From: an uncultured Solobacterium sp.
GTDB lineage: Bacteria; Bacillota_I; Bacilli_A; Erysipelotrichales; Erysipelotrichaceae
Direction: 5' to 3'
NCBI GenBank assembly: GCA_937910655.1
Contig: CALEMV010000124.1
Coordinates: 1-9,313, forward strand
Length of the DNA stretch: 9,313 bases
Part shown: one piece after another, positions 1 to 6,554 of the stretch
Numbering within the stretch: position 1 is the stretch's first letter
Layout of the letters: every line of letters starts with the position of its first letter
Position numbers and translations under genes: made by a program
The notes under the pieces: generated by a model
Told to the model about the DNA's origin: nothing
The model's input: only the letters and a program-made list of their open reading frames with translations
Databases searched by the model: none

Positions 1-33
1 TCGTCGGCAGCGTCAGATGTGTATAAGAGACAG
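1..33 (+). other. Illumina Nextera transposase adapter (artifact)
   Basis: The first 33 bases match the Nextera/Tn5 read-1 adapter. Positions 15-33 are the 19-bp Tn5 mosaic end, AGATGTGTATAAGAGACAG, preceded by the read-1 primer tail. This is library-preparation sequence left at a contig end and not part of the genome. Host sequence begins at about position 34, so anything inferred about the left neighbour of the first gene is unsupported. Confidence 0.97.
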
Positions 34-58
34 GACAAATCCCTTTTAAGTAATGTGG

Positions 59-1828
59 CTATTGTAATGTAGATAATTTTTGTTTCTTGATAATCCAAAG
101 TATCATTGCCGCAACTGTAGAGAATCCAAATAGTGTAACGTACATTGGAATGCTTGTTGTATCAGATGTTTTTGGATTAGCACTAGCTTTAGCGATAACC
201 GTTACAGTCGCAATCTTTGTGGCACTTTCACCATCGTTATCTGTGACTGTAAAAGTGATGGAATAACTACCGAGTACATCTTTATTAAATCCACTATCAT
301 TTATAAGTTGGACACGATTTAAGATATTACCATCTTCGTAGTCGTCTGCGGAAACGGCTAGTGTCATAAGGTCAAGATTATCACCTTGGTAAATTGTTGT
401 GTTCTTTACTTCTAACACCGGTGCTTGGTTAACCGCTGTATAGATTGCATAAACTGTCAGATCACTATTCACAGTTGTACTACCAGTAAATACTGTGCCT
501 GTACCATCGGCTGCTGTATTCCATTCTTTAAATGCGAAGAATCCAGCTCTGCTTGGATCTAAAGGCATGGATTGATTTGTTAGTACATCTGAATCAATGG
601 ACTTGCCAGGCTCTACATTGATGACTGCATGGGTTGTACTATCATTCATGAATGTAACTTTGTTTTGGTTGACTCTGAGTGAGTATGTGATGAGTTCTGG
701 CTTATTTGCGTCGCCTCCATCATCTTTACCACTAGCAAGTTGTCTTCCAGCAAATACGATGGTATTACGATCAATATGATGTCTATTATCGTTTTCAGTC
801 GCTGTAGCATCTTGATTTAGAATTGCGTTATTGTCAGTTGTATGAATAAGCTCATATGCGCCATAAACATATCCTGTTACAGTACTATTTTGATTAGGTT
901 CAATATCTGCAGTTACCTTGAGACCATCGACGCTTAGTTTCACGGAATTTACTAGACGTATCTTTGCGTATACATCTTTTAAGGTTTCGTAGTTTGCAGG
1001 TGCGTTGAGTCTAGCAGTAACAACAACTCTTCTGCCATCATTTTCTTTCTTAACGGATAGTGTTAGATCATCAATACCAGTTAGTGTATAAGTAGTTGAA
1101 TCAAGAGATTCTAGCCCCTTTGGCAAATCCATAACGAATACTAGTTCGCCATCTGATTGTGTAATTGCAGTCTCAGGCATATTATCCTTCATCATATAAT
1201 ACGCAGGGAATTCGGAGTTTAAAAGACTGATAAATTGGGTAAGTAATGTCTTCTTTAAAAGAGATACATCTACATCAAAATCTAAATTGACTGTATCACC
1301 AATCATATGCTCAATGACAGCTGTGCTAGATAATCCTCTTTCTCGTATATCTGCACGTGCATTATAGTCGGTGATTCCCTCATTTAATAATTCTGTTGCG
1401 TAATTAAAGTTATATGGATTCCACTGTTTTCCACCAGGCCAACGATTAAGGGTAGGGTCGGTAGGTTGTCTATGTGGGAGATCTTTCGCATATATTCCAA
1501 ACCATTGATTAATCACATCAAGCTCATCAGAATCTACTTGTGGACTGCTTGAAAATCCGGTACTTGGGAAAAATGGAACTAATTCATTGTAGTTCAGTCT
1601 GTTATACCAACTTAAACGACTGCTTGTAAAGTAGTCATTTAGATATGTAGGAACTACCCCCTTATAGTTATCATTTTGGAACCAATTTAACTCAGCCCAA
1701 TAATTATCCTTTGTGTACTCTTTGTATTCGTCAGGCATTTCTTCTGCAATGACTGCGGTATGTAAGAGCGGGGTTGTCATCATTACGCATACCAAGATAA
1801 CAAAAAGTTTCTTTAAGAGTTTCATCAT
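59..1828 (-). CDS. Sortase-anchored surface protein with InlB-type repeat and Ig-like domain
   Basis: This is a secreted protein of about 589 residues, probably attached covalently to the cell wall. Residues 1-28 form a signal peptide: a lysine-rich start, a hydrophobic core, and likely cleavage near AVIA-EE. Residues about 30-375 match no domain I recognise; this stretch is rich in Tyr, Trp and Asn early on and turns into beta-strand-like segments later. Residues about 382-464 resemble a Listeria-Bacteroides (InlB B) repeat, with the typical GFFAFKEWNTAADGTG core and a VYAIYT ending. Residues about 467-546 resemble a bacterial Ig-like/DUF5011 domain (NQAPVLEV opening, VLGSYSITFTVTDNDG). The end is a cell-wall sorting signal: NPKTSD at about 551-556, a hydrophobic segment at 560-580, then a KKQK tail. 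An in-frame ATG lies 51 bases upstream (1879), but AAGGAGG at 1834-1840 points to the start at 1828, or to the adjacent ATG at 1825. The ligand is unknown; adhesion or an enzyme scaffold are possible roles. Confidence 0.85.
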   Translation of the reverse strand: MMKLLKKLFVILVCVMMTTPLLHTAVIAEEMPDEYKEYTKDNYWAELNWFQNDNYKGVVPTYLNDYFTSSRLSWYNRLNYNELVPFFPSTGFSSSPQVDSDELDVINQWFGIYAKDLPHRQPTDPTLNRWPGGKQWNPYNFNYATELLNEGITDYNARADIRERGLSSTAVIEHMIGDTVNLDFDVDVSLLKKTLLTQFISLLNSEFPAYYMMKDNMPETAITQSDGELVFVMDLPKGLESLDSTTYTLTGIDDLTLSVKKENDGRRVVVTARLNAPANYETLKDVYAKIRLVNSVKLSVDGLKVTADIEPNQNSTVTGYVYGAYELIHTTDNNAILNQDATATENDNRHHIDRNTIVFAGRQLASGKDDGGDANKPELITYSLRVNQNKVTFMNDSTTHAVINVEPGKSIDSDVLTNQSMPLDPSRAGFFAFKEWNTAADGTGTVFTGSTTVNSDLTVYAIYTAVNQAPVLEVKNTTIYQGDNLDLMTLAVSADDYEDGNILNRVQLINDSGFNKDVLGSYSITFTVTDNDGESATKIATVTVIAKASANPKTSDTTSIPMYVTLFGFSTVAAMILWIIKKQKLSTLQ

Positions 1829-1833
1829 TTCTT

Positions 1834-1840
1834 CCTCCTT
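1834..1840 (-). promoter_or_regulatory. Ribosome binding site deciding the surface-protein start
   Basis: The minus strand reads AAGGAGG, a near-perfect Shine-Dalgarno sequence, 5 bases before the ATG at 1828 and 8 bases before the next ATG at 1825. It lies inside the longer open frame that reaches 1879, so that upstream ATG is unlikely to be used. Confidence 0.8.
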
Positions 1841-1951
1841 ATGATACAAACAATGAACATAGAAAGTTGATATTCGCAAAGGTCAGAATATCGTTGTAGT
1901 ATTGAAGGATGCTAGTTGAATGAACTGTGTAAAATATTGTTAAGAAAGTCA

Positions 1952-1971
1952 CCATTCATTTGAATAAATGG
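1952..1971. repeat. Imperfect inverted repeat in the surface-protein leader
   Basis: Arms CCATTCATT and AATAAATGG pair at eight of nine positions around a 2-bp centre. The repeat lies between the predicted promoter and the start codon of the surface-protein gene, within an untranslated leader of about 175 bases. It could be a regulator site or an mRNA hairpin; nothing in the sequence decides between them. Confidence 0.4.
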
Positions 1972-1980
1972 ATGGAAGTG

Positions 1981-1999
1981 ATTAGGCAGTTTGCCTAAT
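1981..1999. repeat. Inverted repeat just downstream of the surface-protein promoter
   Basis: A perfect inverted repeat: arms ATTAGGCA and TGCCTAAT with 3 bases between them. On the minus strand it begins about 5 bases after the expected transcription start, so it could be an operator that blocks RNA polymerase, or a hairpin at the 5' end of the mRNA. There is no U-run after it on the minus strand, so it is not a standard terminator. Confidence 0.55.
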
Positions 2000-2010
2000 A
2001 TGATACATAT

Positions 2011-2040
2011 ACTATACTCTTTTTTTCTTTACAATGTAAA
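2011..2040 (-). promoter_or_regulatory. Predicted sigma-A-type promoter of the surface-protein gene
   Basis: On the minus strand, a -35 of TTTACA (2035-2040) and a -10 of TATAGT (2011-2016) are separated by 18 bases, each one mismatch from consensus. The spacer is rich in A. Expected transcription start is near 2004. It lies between the aldolase terminator and the surface-protein gene, which is where an independent promoter would be needed. Confidence 0.5.
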
Positions 2041-2064
2041 AGTTATTATAGAAATAAGAGAGAA

Positions 2065-2096
2065 AAATACCTGTGCTGTATTCTGCACAGGTATTT
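2065..2096 (-). terminator. Rho-independent terminator of fda
   Basis: A perfect 12-bp stem (2065-2076 with 2085-2096, core ACCTGTGC/GCACAGGT) closes an 8-base loop. On the minus strand it is followed by a T-rich stretch (TATTTTTCTCTC). It begins about 20 bases after the aldolase stop codon and separates fda from the surface-protein gene. Confidence 0.85.
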
Positions 2097-2116
2097 CAAT
2101 AGACTGTATTTCTTGA

Positions 2117-3007
2117 TTATGCGATGGAAGCTGCGTAAATTTTGGCGATAGCTGCTTTTACGGTTGCGTCAAACTCTTCGTCAGTTTGTTGGTAGCGTAA
2201 GTCTTGTGCAAATGCACGTGAGAAGGACGCAATCATACCATGGTTCAGTGATAGTAGGTGACATGCCTCATCTTGTGAATATCCACCTGATAACGCAACA
2301 ACACGTACAACATGAGGATTCTTCATAAGATCCGCATATAAATTATTTACTGTTGGAATTGTTAACTTAAACATCACTTTTACATCAGAATCTAATTTTG
2401 AAAGATGTTCGTTGATCACTTCTAACATAAAGGCTTCAGATTCTGCCTTATGTGGGTTATGAATATCGACTTCTGGTTCAATGATTGCGACTGCACCAGC
2501 ATGCCATACTTGTAGAGCAATATCAAACTGTTGTGCGATGACATCACGAATACCTTGTTCATCGTAGTCGTAGATGACAGAGCGTTCTTTCGTTCCGAAG
2601 ATATGACGATCTTCGACAGCGTGTTTGAGTGTTTCCGCAAGATTTGGGATAGGCTTCATCAGCTTGACATGATTCTTTTCTTCTGCCAAACCTTTGTCAA
2701 TCTTTAAGATTGGAACGATTCCTTTCTCTTGCCACAAATAGTCAGCAGTATACTTGCCATCAATCATACGGTCCATTGTATTCTCGAATAGAATTGCGGC
2801 TAAGATACCGTCTTTGTTGAAGGATGGTGTTTTGATGATGCGTGTACGCATTTGATGTACACAATCGAACATCTCCTCCTCATTTGCATACGCTGTCTCA
2901 TCTAGGCCATATGCACGTAAGGCTTTTGGTGTTGAGCCACCGGATTGGTCTAAGGCAGCAATAAATCCTAAATCTGAATGCATTCGTTCTAGTTGTTGTT
3001 GATTCAT
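2117..3007 (-). CDS. fda: Fructose-1,6-bisphosphate aldolase, class I
   Basis: A 296-residue cytosolic glycolytic enzyme that reversibly cleaves fructose 1,6-bisphosphate into dihydroxyacetone phosphate and glyceraldehyde 3-phosphate. It does so through a Schiff base, without metal. Length and sequence follow the bacterial class I aldolases typified by staphylococcal Fda. Visible landmarks are AALDQSGGSTPKAL near the N-terminus (active-site Asp20), the LKIDKG segment near 101-106, IIEPEV at 175-180 with acid/base glutamates 177 and 179, the Schiff-base lysine 214 in FKLTIP, and phosphate-binding LSGGYS (239-244) and SFSRA (261-265). Nothing is missing or truncated. The start is supported by AGGAGG at 3015-3020, 7 bases before the ATG. 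It appears monocistronic, with its own promoter and terminator, and is transcribed divergently from the acylation operon; no functional link to its neighbours is evident. Confidence 0.96.
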   Translation of the reverse strand: MNQQQLERMHSDLGFIAALDQSGGSTPKALRAYGLDETAYANEEEMFDCVHQMRTRIIKTPSFNKDGILAAILFENTMDRMIDGKYTADYLWQEKGIVPILKIDKGLAEEKNHVKLMKPIPNLAETLKHAVEDRHIFGTKERSVIYDYDEQGIRDVIAQQFDIALQVWHAGAVAIIEPEVDIHNPHKAESEAFMLEVINEHLSKLDSDVKVMFKLTIPTVNNLYADLMKNPHVVRVVALSGGYSQDEACHLLSLNHGMIASFSRAFAQDLRYQQTDEEFDATVKAAIAKIYAASIA

Positions 3008-3022
3008 TATCGTACCTCCTAG

Positions 3023-3036
3023 TTAGTTATAACTAA
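3023..3036. repeat. 14-bp palindrome in the fda 5' leader
   Basis: TTAGTTATAACTAA is a perfect palindrome. It lies about 5 bases after the expected fda transcription start and just before the ribosome binding site. The position would suit a repressor operator for a glycolytic gene, but it does not match an operator I can name. Confidence 0.45.
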
Positions 3037-3046
3037 TGTTACTTAT

Positions 3047-3075
3047 ATTATAATCCTTTTTACGAATCAGTTCAA
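3047..3075 (-). promoter_or_regulatory. Sigma-A-type promoter of fda
   Basis: On the minus strand a -35 of TTGAAC (3070-3075) and a perfect -10 of TATAAT (3047-3052) are separated by the ideal 17 bases. Expected transcription start is near 3040, giving a leader of about 33 bases. The strong match fits a highly expressed glycolytic gene. Confidence 0.8.
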
Positions 3076-3142
3076 AATATGTGAAGACAGTGTGAATCGT
3101 ACGAAATTCGATAAAAATGATAATTTTTTAGGCAGAAAATAG

Positions 3143-3169
3143 TATAATTTTATAAATCTGCACTATAAT
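3143..3169 (+). promoter_or_regulatory. Candidate -10 elements for the MBOAT operon
   Basis: Two TATAAT hexamers (3143-3148 and 3164-3169) lie 40-65 bases before the MBOAT start codon in an AT-rich stretch. Neither has a convincing -35 at 16-18 bases. One is probably the operon's -10, but the choice cannot be made by eye, and the promoter may depend on an activator. Confidence 0.35.
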
Positions 3170-3208
3170 ATTGAATGTTATTTTGTAAGAACGGAAAGAT
3201 ATTTACTT

Positions 3209-4750
3209 ATGAATTTATCGTATAACGCTTTAGGTTATTTAGTTATATTTCTACCGATTACGATGTTGTTATATCAGCTAGTAAAACAGAAGTATCGTTG
3301 GATGGTACTACTAGTTGCGAATCTGGTATTCTTCGGAGTATGGTCACAGTGGTTGGTAGTATATTGTTTGATTACAACATTTATTACCTTCTTAATCGGT
3401 AAGAAGTTAGGTGAAATGAAAAAGGCACCGGAAGGTGTAGATAAAAAAGTATTTAAGAAAAAGAAGAGTCGTATTTTAACAGCTGGAATTTTGTTAAACC
3501 TTGCGGTGTTATTAGCCCTCAAGTATACAAACTTTTTTGCGACAGGTATCTTTGCGGTATTACAGCAGTCATTTACACCGCTCAAGATTCTGGTACCAAT
3601 TGGTATTAGTTACTATACATTGCAGCTTGTTTCGTATCTAGCGGATATCAATAGTGGAAAGATTGAACCGGTACAATGTTATGCAAAGTTATTGTTGTTT
3701 GCGACATTCTTTCCAACGCTAGTGGAAGGTCCTATTGCGCGTTTCTCTGAGATTGGGGAAACTTTGACAGAAGGAAAGCCGATTGAACAGGAGAATATGA
3801 TTATTGGATTTGAGCGTATTCTTTGGGGTATGTTTAAGAAGGTTGCGATTGCGGATCATTTGGCACCTGTCGTATCTTCCATCTTTGCCTCACATGATTC
3901 ATCTGGTGGGCTTGTACTAGTTGTCGCAATCTTGTGTACGATTCAGTTGTATATGGACTTTTCAGGATCAATTGATATTGCGATTGGTAGTGCAAGAATC
4001 TTCGGTATCGTATTACCAGAGAACTTTACGCAGCCATTCTTTGCCAAAGGTGCTTCGGATTTCTGGCATCGCTGGCATATAACATTAGGTACATTCTTTA
4101 GAGACTATATCTTTTATCCAGTATCCCTTTCAAAGCCAGTGATGAAGTTAACGAAGTGGTGTAAAAAGCATCTGGGTAAGACGGTCGCAAAATATATTGG
4201 ACCTGCGATTGCGTTATTCTGTGTATGGATATCAAATGGTTTGTGGCATGGTCCACAATGGAATTATATTCTGTATGGTATTTACTACTTCATCTTGATA
4301 TTTGCTGAATTATTCATGGAGAAACCAACAGAGAACTTCTGTCAGAAATTTCATATCAACCAAAATGGATTTGGTTACCGTATCTTCCGTTTTGTGAAGT
4401 TACTTGTAATTGTATGCTTTGGTGAGATGGTATTTGCGGCTTCTTCTGGAGCACAGATTATCACGATGATACAATCCCTATTTACACGCTTTGATTGGGC
4501 AGATGCTTGGTCAACAATTCCATATCTTGGTATGGATGCCTGGGATTACATTACCGTTGGGGTTGCATTTATGATTGTGGTGATTGTAGATGTCTTAAAA
4601 GAGATTGGTTATCCAATTCGTAAAGTATTTGAAACAAAACCACTCGTTATACGATGGAGTATTTTGTATCTTGTGATATTCTATATTATATTCTTCGGTG
4701 CATATGGACCGGGATATGATATTATCAAAATGATGTACGCTGGATTCTAG
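3209..4750 (+). CDS. MBOAT family membrane acyltransferase (DltB/AlgI-like)
   Basis: A 513-residue multi-spanning membrane protein of the membrane-bound O-acyltransferase family. Family members pass an activated acyl (or D-alanyl) group from the cytoplasm to an extracytoplasmic acceptor system. About ten hydrophobic segments are visible. A lysine-rich cytoplasmic loop lies at about 65-88. The family core is clear: ISYYTLQLVSYL (133-144), FPTLVEGPIARF (168-179), MDFSGSIDIAIG (249-260), FWHRWHITLGTFFRDY (285-300) and SNGLWHGPQWNY (342-353). His290 and His347 are the expected catalytic pair. At 513 aa it is longer than typical DltB (about 400) and closer to AlgI-type proteins. The C-terminus ends YGPGYDIIKMMYAGF, a tyrosine-containing tail of the kind seen in DltX and AlgI-like proteins. 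The ribosome binding site is weak (GGAAAG at 3193-3198). It is the first gene of a three-gene operon, 19 bases before the carrier-protein gene, which makes a dlt-like role more likely than exopolysaccharide acetylation. Confidence 0.88.
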   Translation: MNLSYNALGYLVIFLPITMLLYQLVKQKYRWMVLLVANLVFFGVWSQWLVVYCLITTFITFLIGKKLGEMKKAPEGVDKKVFKKKKSRILTAGILLNLAVLLALKYTNFFATGIFAVLQQSFTPLKILVPIGISYYTLQLVSYLADINSGKIEPVQCYAKLLLFATFFPTLVEGPIARFSEIGETLTEGKPIEQENMIIGFERILWGMFKKVAIADHLAPVVSSIFASHDSSGGLVLVVAILCTIQLYMDFSGSIDIAIGSARIFGIVLPENFTQPFFAKGASDFWHRWHITLGTFFRDYIFYPVSLSKPVMKLTKWCKKHLGKTVAKYIGPAIALFCVWISNGLWHGPQWNYILYGIYYFILIFAELFMEKPTENFCQKFHINQNGFGYRIFRFVKLLVIVCFGEMVFAASSGAQIITMIQSLFTRFDWADAWSTIPYLGMDAWDYITVGVAFMIVVIVDVLKEIGYPIRKVFETKPLVIRWSILYLVIFYIIFFGAYGPGYDIIKMMYAGF

Positions 4751-4769
4751 CGTCAAAAGGAGAAAAAAT

Positions 4770-4997
4770 ATGGAAGAACTATTAGAGATTTTAAACGATA
4801 TTAAAGATGATGCGGATTTTGAAAACTGCACAACATTGATTGATGATGCTGTATTAGATTCATTTGATATTTTATCAATCATCAGTGCTTTGAATGATCA
4901 TTATGACATTCAGATTCCAGCATCTGATATTGTACCAGCAAACTTTAACAGCGCTGCTGCGTTACTTGCGATGGTACAAAGATTACAAGCTGAATAA
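4770..4997 (+). CDS. Acyl carrier protein (DltC-like)
   Basis: A 75-residue acidic, helical carrier protein. The motif LDSFDILSII has the usual DS pair, with Ser31 as the expected site for the 4'-phosphopantetheine arm. DltC-type carriers likewise have LDSF at this site. The second half (HYDIQIPASDIVPANFNSAAALLAMVQRL) fits helices 3 and 4 of the carrier fold. The ribosome binding site AAAAGGAG (4755-4762) lies 7 bases before the ATG. The position between an MBOAT gene and an SGNH gene matches DltC in the dlt operon. No adenylating ligase that would load it is encoded in this window, so whether its cargo is D-alanine or another acyl group is unresolved. Confidence 0.88.
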   Translation: MEELLEILNDIKDDADFENCTTLIDDAVLDSFDILSIISALNDHYDIQIPASDIVPANFNSAAALLAMVQRLQAE

Positions 4998-5032
4998 GTT
5001 TTTATCTCATTTTTAAACAGTTAGGAGTATGT

Positions 5033-5989
5033 ATGAAGAAAGCATTGAAACCAGTTGCGTTTCTATTGGTTTTGATATGTTTACTGATGGTTACTTCATA
5101 TCTTGTAACACCAAAAGGATATGAAAATGTATATGACATTCAGTTGGTAAATCGAAAAATTAATGCAGTGAGCCAAGAAAAAGAGAATACACTGGATGTT
5201 CTATTTACGGGTGACAGTGAGGCCAGTAATACATTCTCTCCTTTCCAGTATTGGAAAGAACAGGGTATCGCTTCCTATAATCTAGGTGGTAGTGCACAAC
5301 GTTTAAATGACTGCTATACCGTTCTAGAAGACGTATTGAAACATCAGAAACCAAAACTATTGGTGTTAGAAGCCAACACTTTATTCCGCAAGAATGCGGT
5401 TTATAACCAGGATGATTCCGTGTTGATGTGGGCAGAACAGTTATTCCCTGTACTGCATCATCACAATATCTATAAGACAATCAATCTTAGTGTTAATTTA
5501 CTTGGCGCAACCAAGGAAAACGCATATGCGGATCAATGTAAAGGCTACTATGCGCGTGTGAGAATTCGTCCATATCGTGGCTCTGATCAGTATATGAAGA
5601 CCAACAAGCGTGATACGACACTCTATCCGGAAACACTAGAATACTTTGAAAAGATTGCGAAGCTGTGTAAGGAAAATAACGTTGAACTTATTGTGGTAAG
5701 TGTCCCTTCTCCAAAGAACTGGAGTGACGCAAGACATGATACGATTCAGGAGTTATGCAATCAGTATGATGTTACGTATTATGATTTAAATAAATTAGAT
5801 AACGTGCTCGCCCTCGATTGGACAACAGATACTTTGGACCGTGGAGATCATTTGAATATGAATGGTTCAAAGAAGGTTAATGCTTATTTTGGTAAGATTT
5901 TAAAAGAGAAGTATCATATTCCTGACCATCGTGGAGAAGCGGATTACGCTATCTGGGATAAGCAGGAAGCTGAACTAAATCTATATTAA
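5033..5989 (+). CDS. Membrane-anchored SGNH-type protein (DltD-like acyl transfer partner)
   Basis: A 318-residue protein with one N-terminal membrane segment (about 8-27) and an extracytoplasmic SGNH/GDSL-type domain. Block I is FTGDSEAS with nucleophile Ser62; a glycine block is NLGGSAQR (83-90); a possible Asn block is LEANTLF (112-118). Near the C-terminus DRGDHLNMNGSKKV gives catalytic His273, with Asp272 or Asp269 nearby. In DltD and AlgJ/AlgX-type partners this fold receives the acyl group from the MBOAT protein and places it on the final acceptor. By analogy it would finish the pathway started by the two upstream genes, acting on a teichoic acid, lipoteichoic acid or polysaccharide. 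It is shorter than classical DltD (about 400 aa), so the acceptor could differ. The start follows AGGAG (5023-5027) with 5-base spacing and is 35 bases after the carrier-protein stop. It is the last gene of the operon; a terminator follows directly. Confidence 0.82.
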   Translation: MKKALKPVAFLLVLICLLMVTSYLVTPKGYENVYDIQLVNRKINAVSQEKENTLDVLFTGDSEASNTFSPFQYWKEQGIASYNLGGSAQRLNDCYTVLEDVLKHQKPKLLVLEANTLFRKNAVYNQDDSVLMWAEQLFPVLHHHNIYKTINLSVNLLGATKENAYADQCKGYYARVRIRPYRGSDQYMKTNKRDTTLYPETLEYFEKIAKLCKENNVELIVVSVPSPKNWSDARHDTIQELCNQYDVTYYDLNKLDNVLALDWTTDTLDRGDHLNMNGSKKVNAYFGKILKEKYHIPDHRGEADYAIWDKQEAELNLY

Positions 5990-5990
5990 G

Positions 5991-6015
5991 AGGTTCTCAC
6001 AAAGTGAGAACTTTT
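5991..6015 (+). terminator. Rho-independent terminator of the MBOAT-ACP-SGNH operon
   Basis: An 8-bp perfect stem (GTTCTCAC 5993-6000, GTGAGAAC 6004-6011) with an AAA loop is followed by TTTT. It begins just after the stop codon of the SGNH gene. Three bases after the T-run the group II intron begins, so this hairpin is also the presumed target recognised by the intron. Confidence 0.88.
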
Positions 6016-6018
6016 AAT

Positions 6019-6554
6019 GTGTGACGGGCATGTCACAAACCTAACTGGTGAAAGTCCAGCCGTAGGTAGTTACCGCCAAGCGTAGCGAACCACAAGCCGT
6101 AAGTCGTGAGACTTTGGGTGAAGGAAGTGGTGTAGCGATTCTTTCGAGGTTACGAACAGAAACCTGATATAAGGCTAAATGGTGGGTGAGATTGCATTAC
6201 AAATCAAAGCCCAAAAGGTAAACGTAAAACCAAAACAGTAAATCAGGAACTTGTGAAAGAAGAGAGAAAGGTATGTGACTTACCCCGTGAGGTCTTGTGG
6301 ACGATGAATCCTAGACGTTTTCAAACAACTATAGTACCATCGGTCGGAAAAGGTCTATCACAAGAAGTCAGCTGAGCCCATAGTAGGTATACACCAATAC
6401 TGAAGGGGTTAATGTTTGTATAGTGCAAATCGCTATATGTAAGAAAATGAATACTCTGGAATTGAGATATCACCTAGAACCATAGAACGTAACTATGGAT
6501 GGTGAAAGGCAAGAAGAGGATTTCATTATTTGTGCAATAGAAGGAGGAGCAGCC
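6019..6554 (+). ncRNA. Intron RNA domains I-III and 5' part of domain IV
   Basis: This 536-base stretch has no credible coding frame before the maturase start. It has short self-complementary blocks, such as CTGGTGAAAGTCCAG near 6045 and GGGCATGTCAC at the 5' end, as expected for the catalytic scaffold of a group II intron. Exact helix boundaries and the exon-binding sequences were not resolved by eye. Confidence 0.7.
6543..6547 (+). promoter_or_regulatory. Ribosome binding site deciding the maturase start
   Basis: GGAGG, within AAGGAGGAGC, lies 7 bases before the ATG at 6555. The longer frame starts at 6495 without a comparable site and would add 20 residues that do not resemble a maturase N-terminus. 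Confidence 0.8.

Noticed and set aside
15..33. Tn5 mosaic end read as a real transposon end
   Set aside because: It is joined to the Illumina read-1 tail at the very start of the window and no transposase gene follows, so it is library adapter.
597..779. 60-codon open frame on the plus strand
   Set aside because: It lies wholly inside the surface-protein gene on the other strand, has no ribosome binding site and shows no recognisable product.
1952..1999. The two inverted repeats read as a terminator pair
   Set aside because: Neither is followed by a T-run on either strand, and the fda terminator is already accounted for at 2065-2096.
2422..2640. 72-codon open frame on the minus strand inside fda
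   Set aside because: It overlaps a full-length, well-conserved aldolase in another frame on the same strand and has no features of its own.
3274..3585. 103-codon open frame opposite the MBOAT gene
   Set aside because: It is the antisense shadow of a gene with clear family motifs; the translation looks like random hydrophobic and basic sequence.
3209..4750. Alginate or exopolysaccharide O-acetyltransferase AlgI
   Set aside because: The family fold is shared, but no other polysaccharide biosynthesis gene is present and the next gene is a carrier protein, which fits a dlt-like system better. It is not fully excluded.
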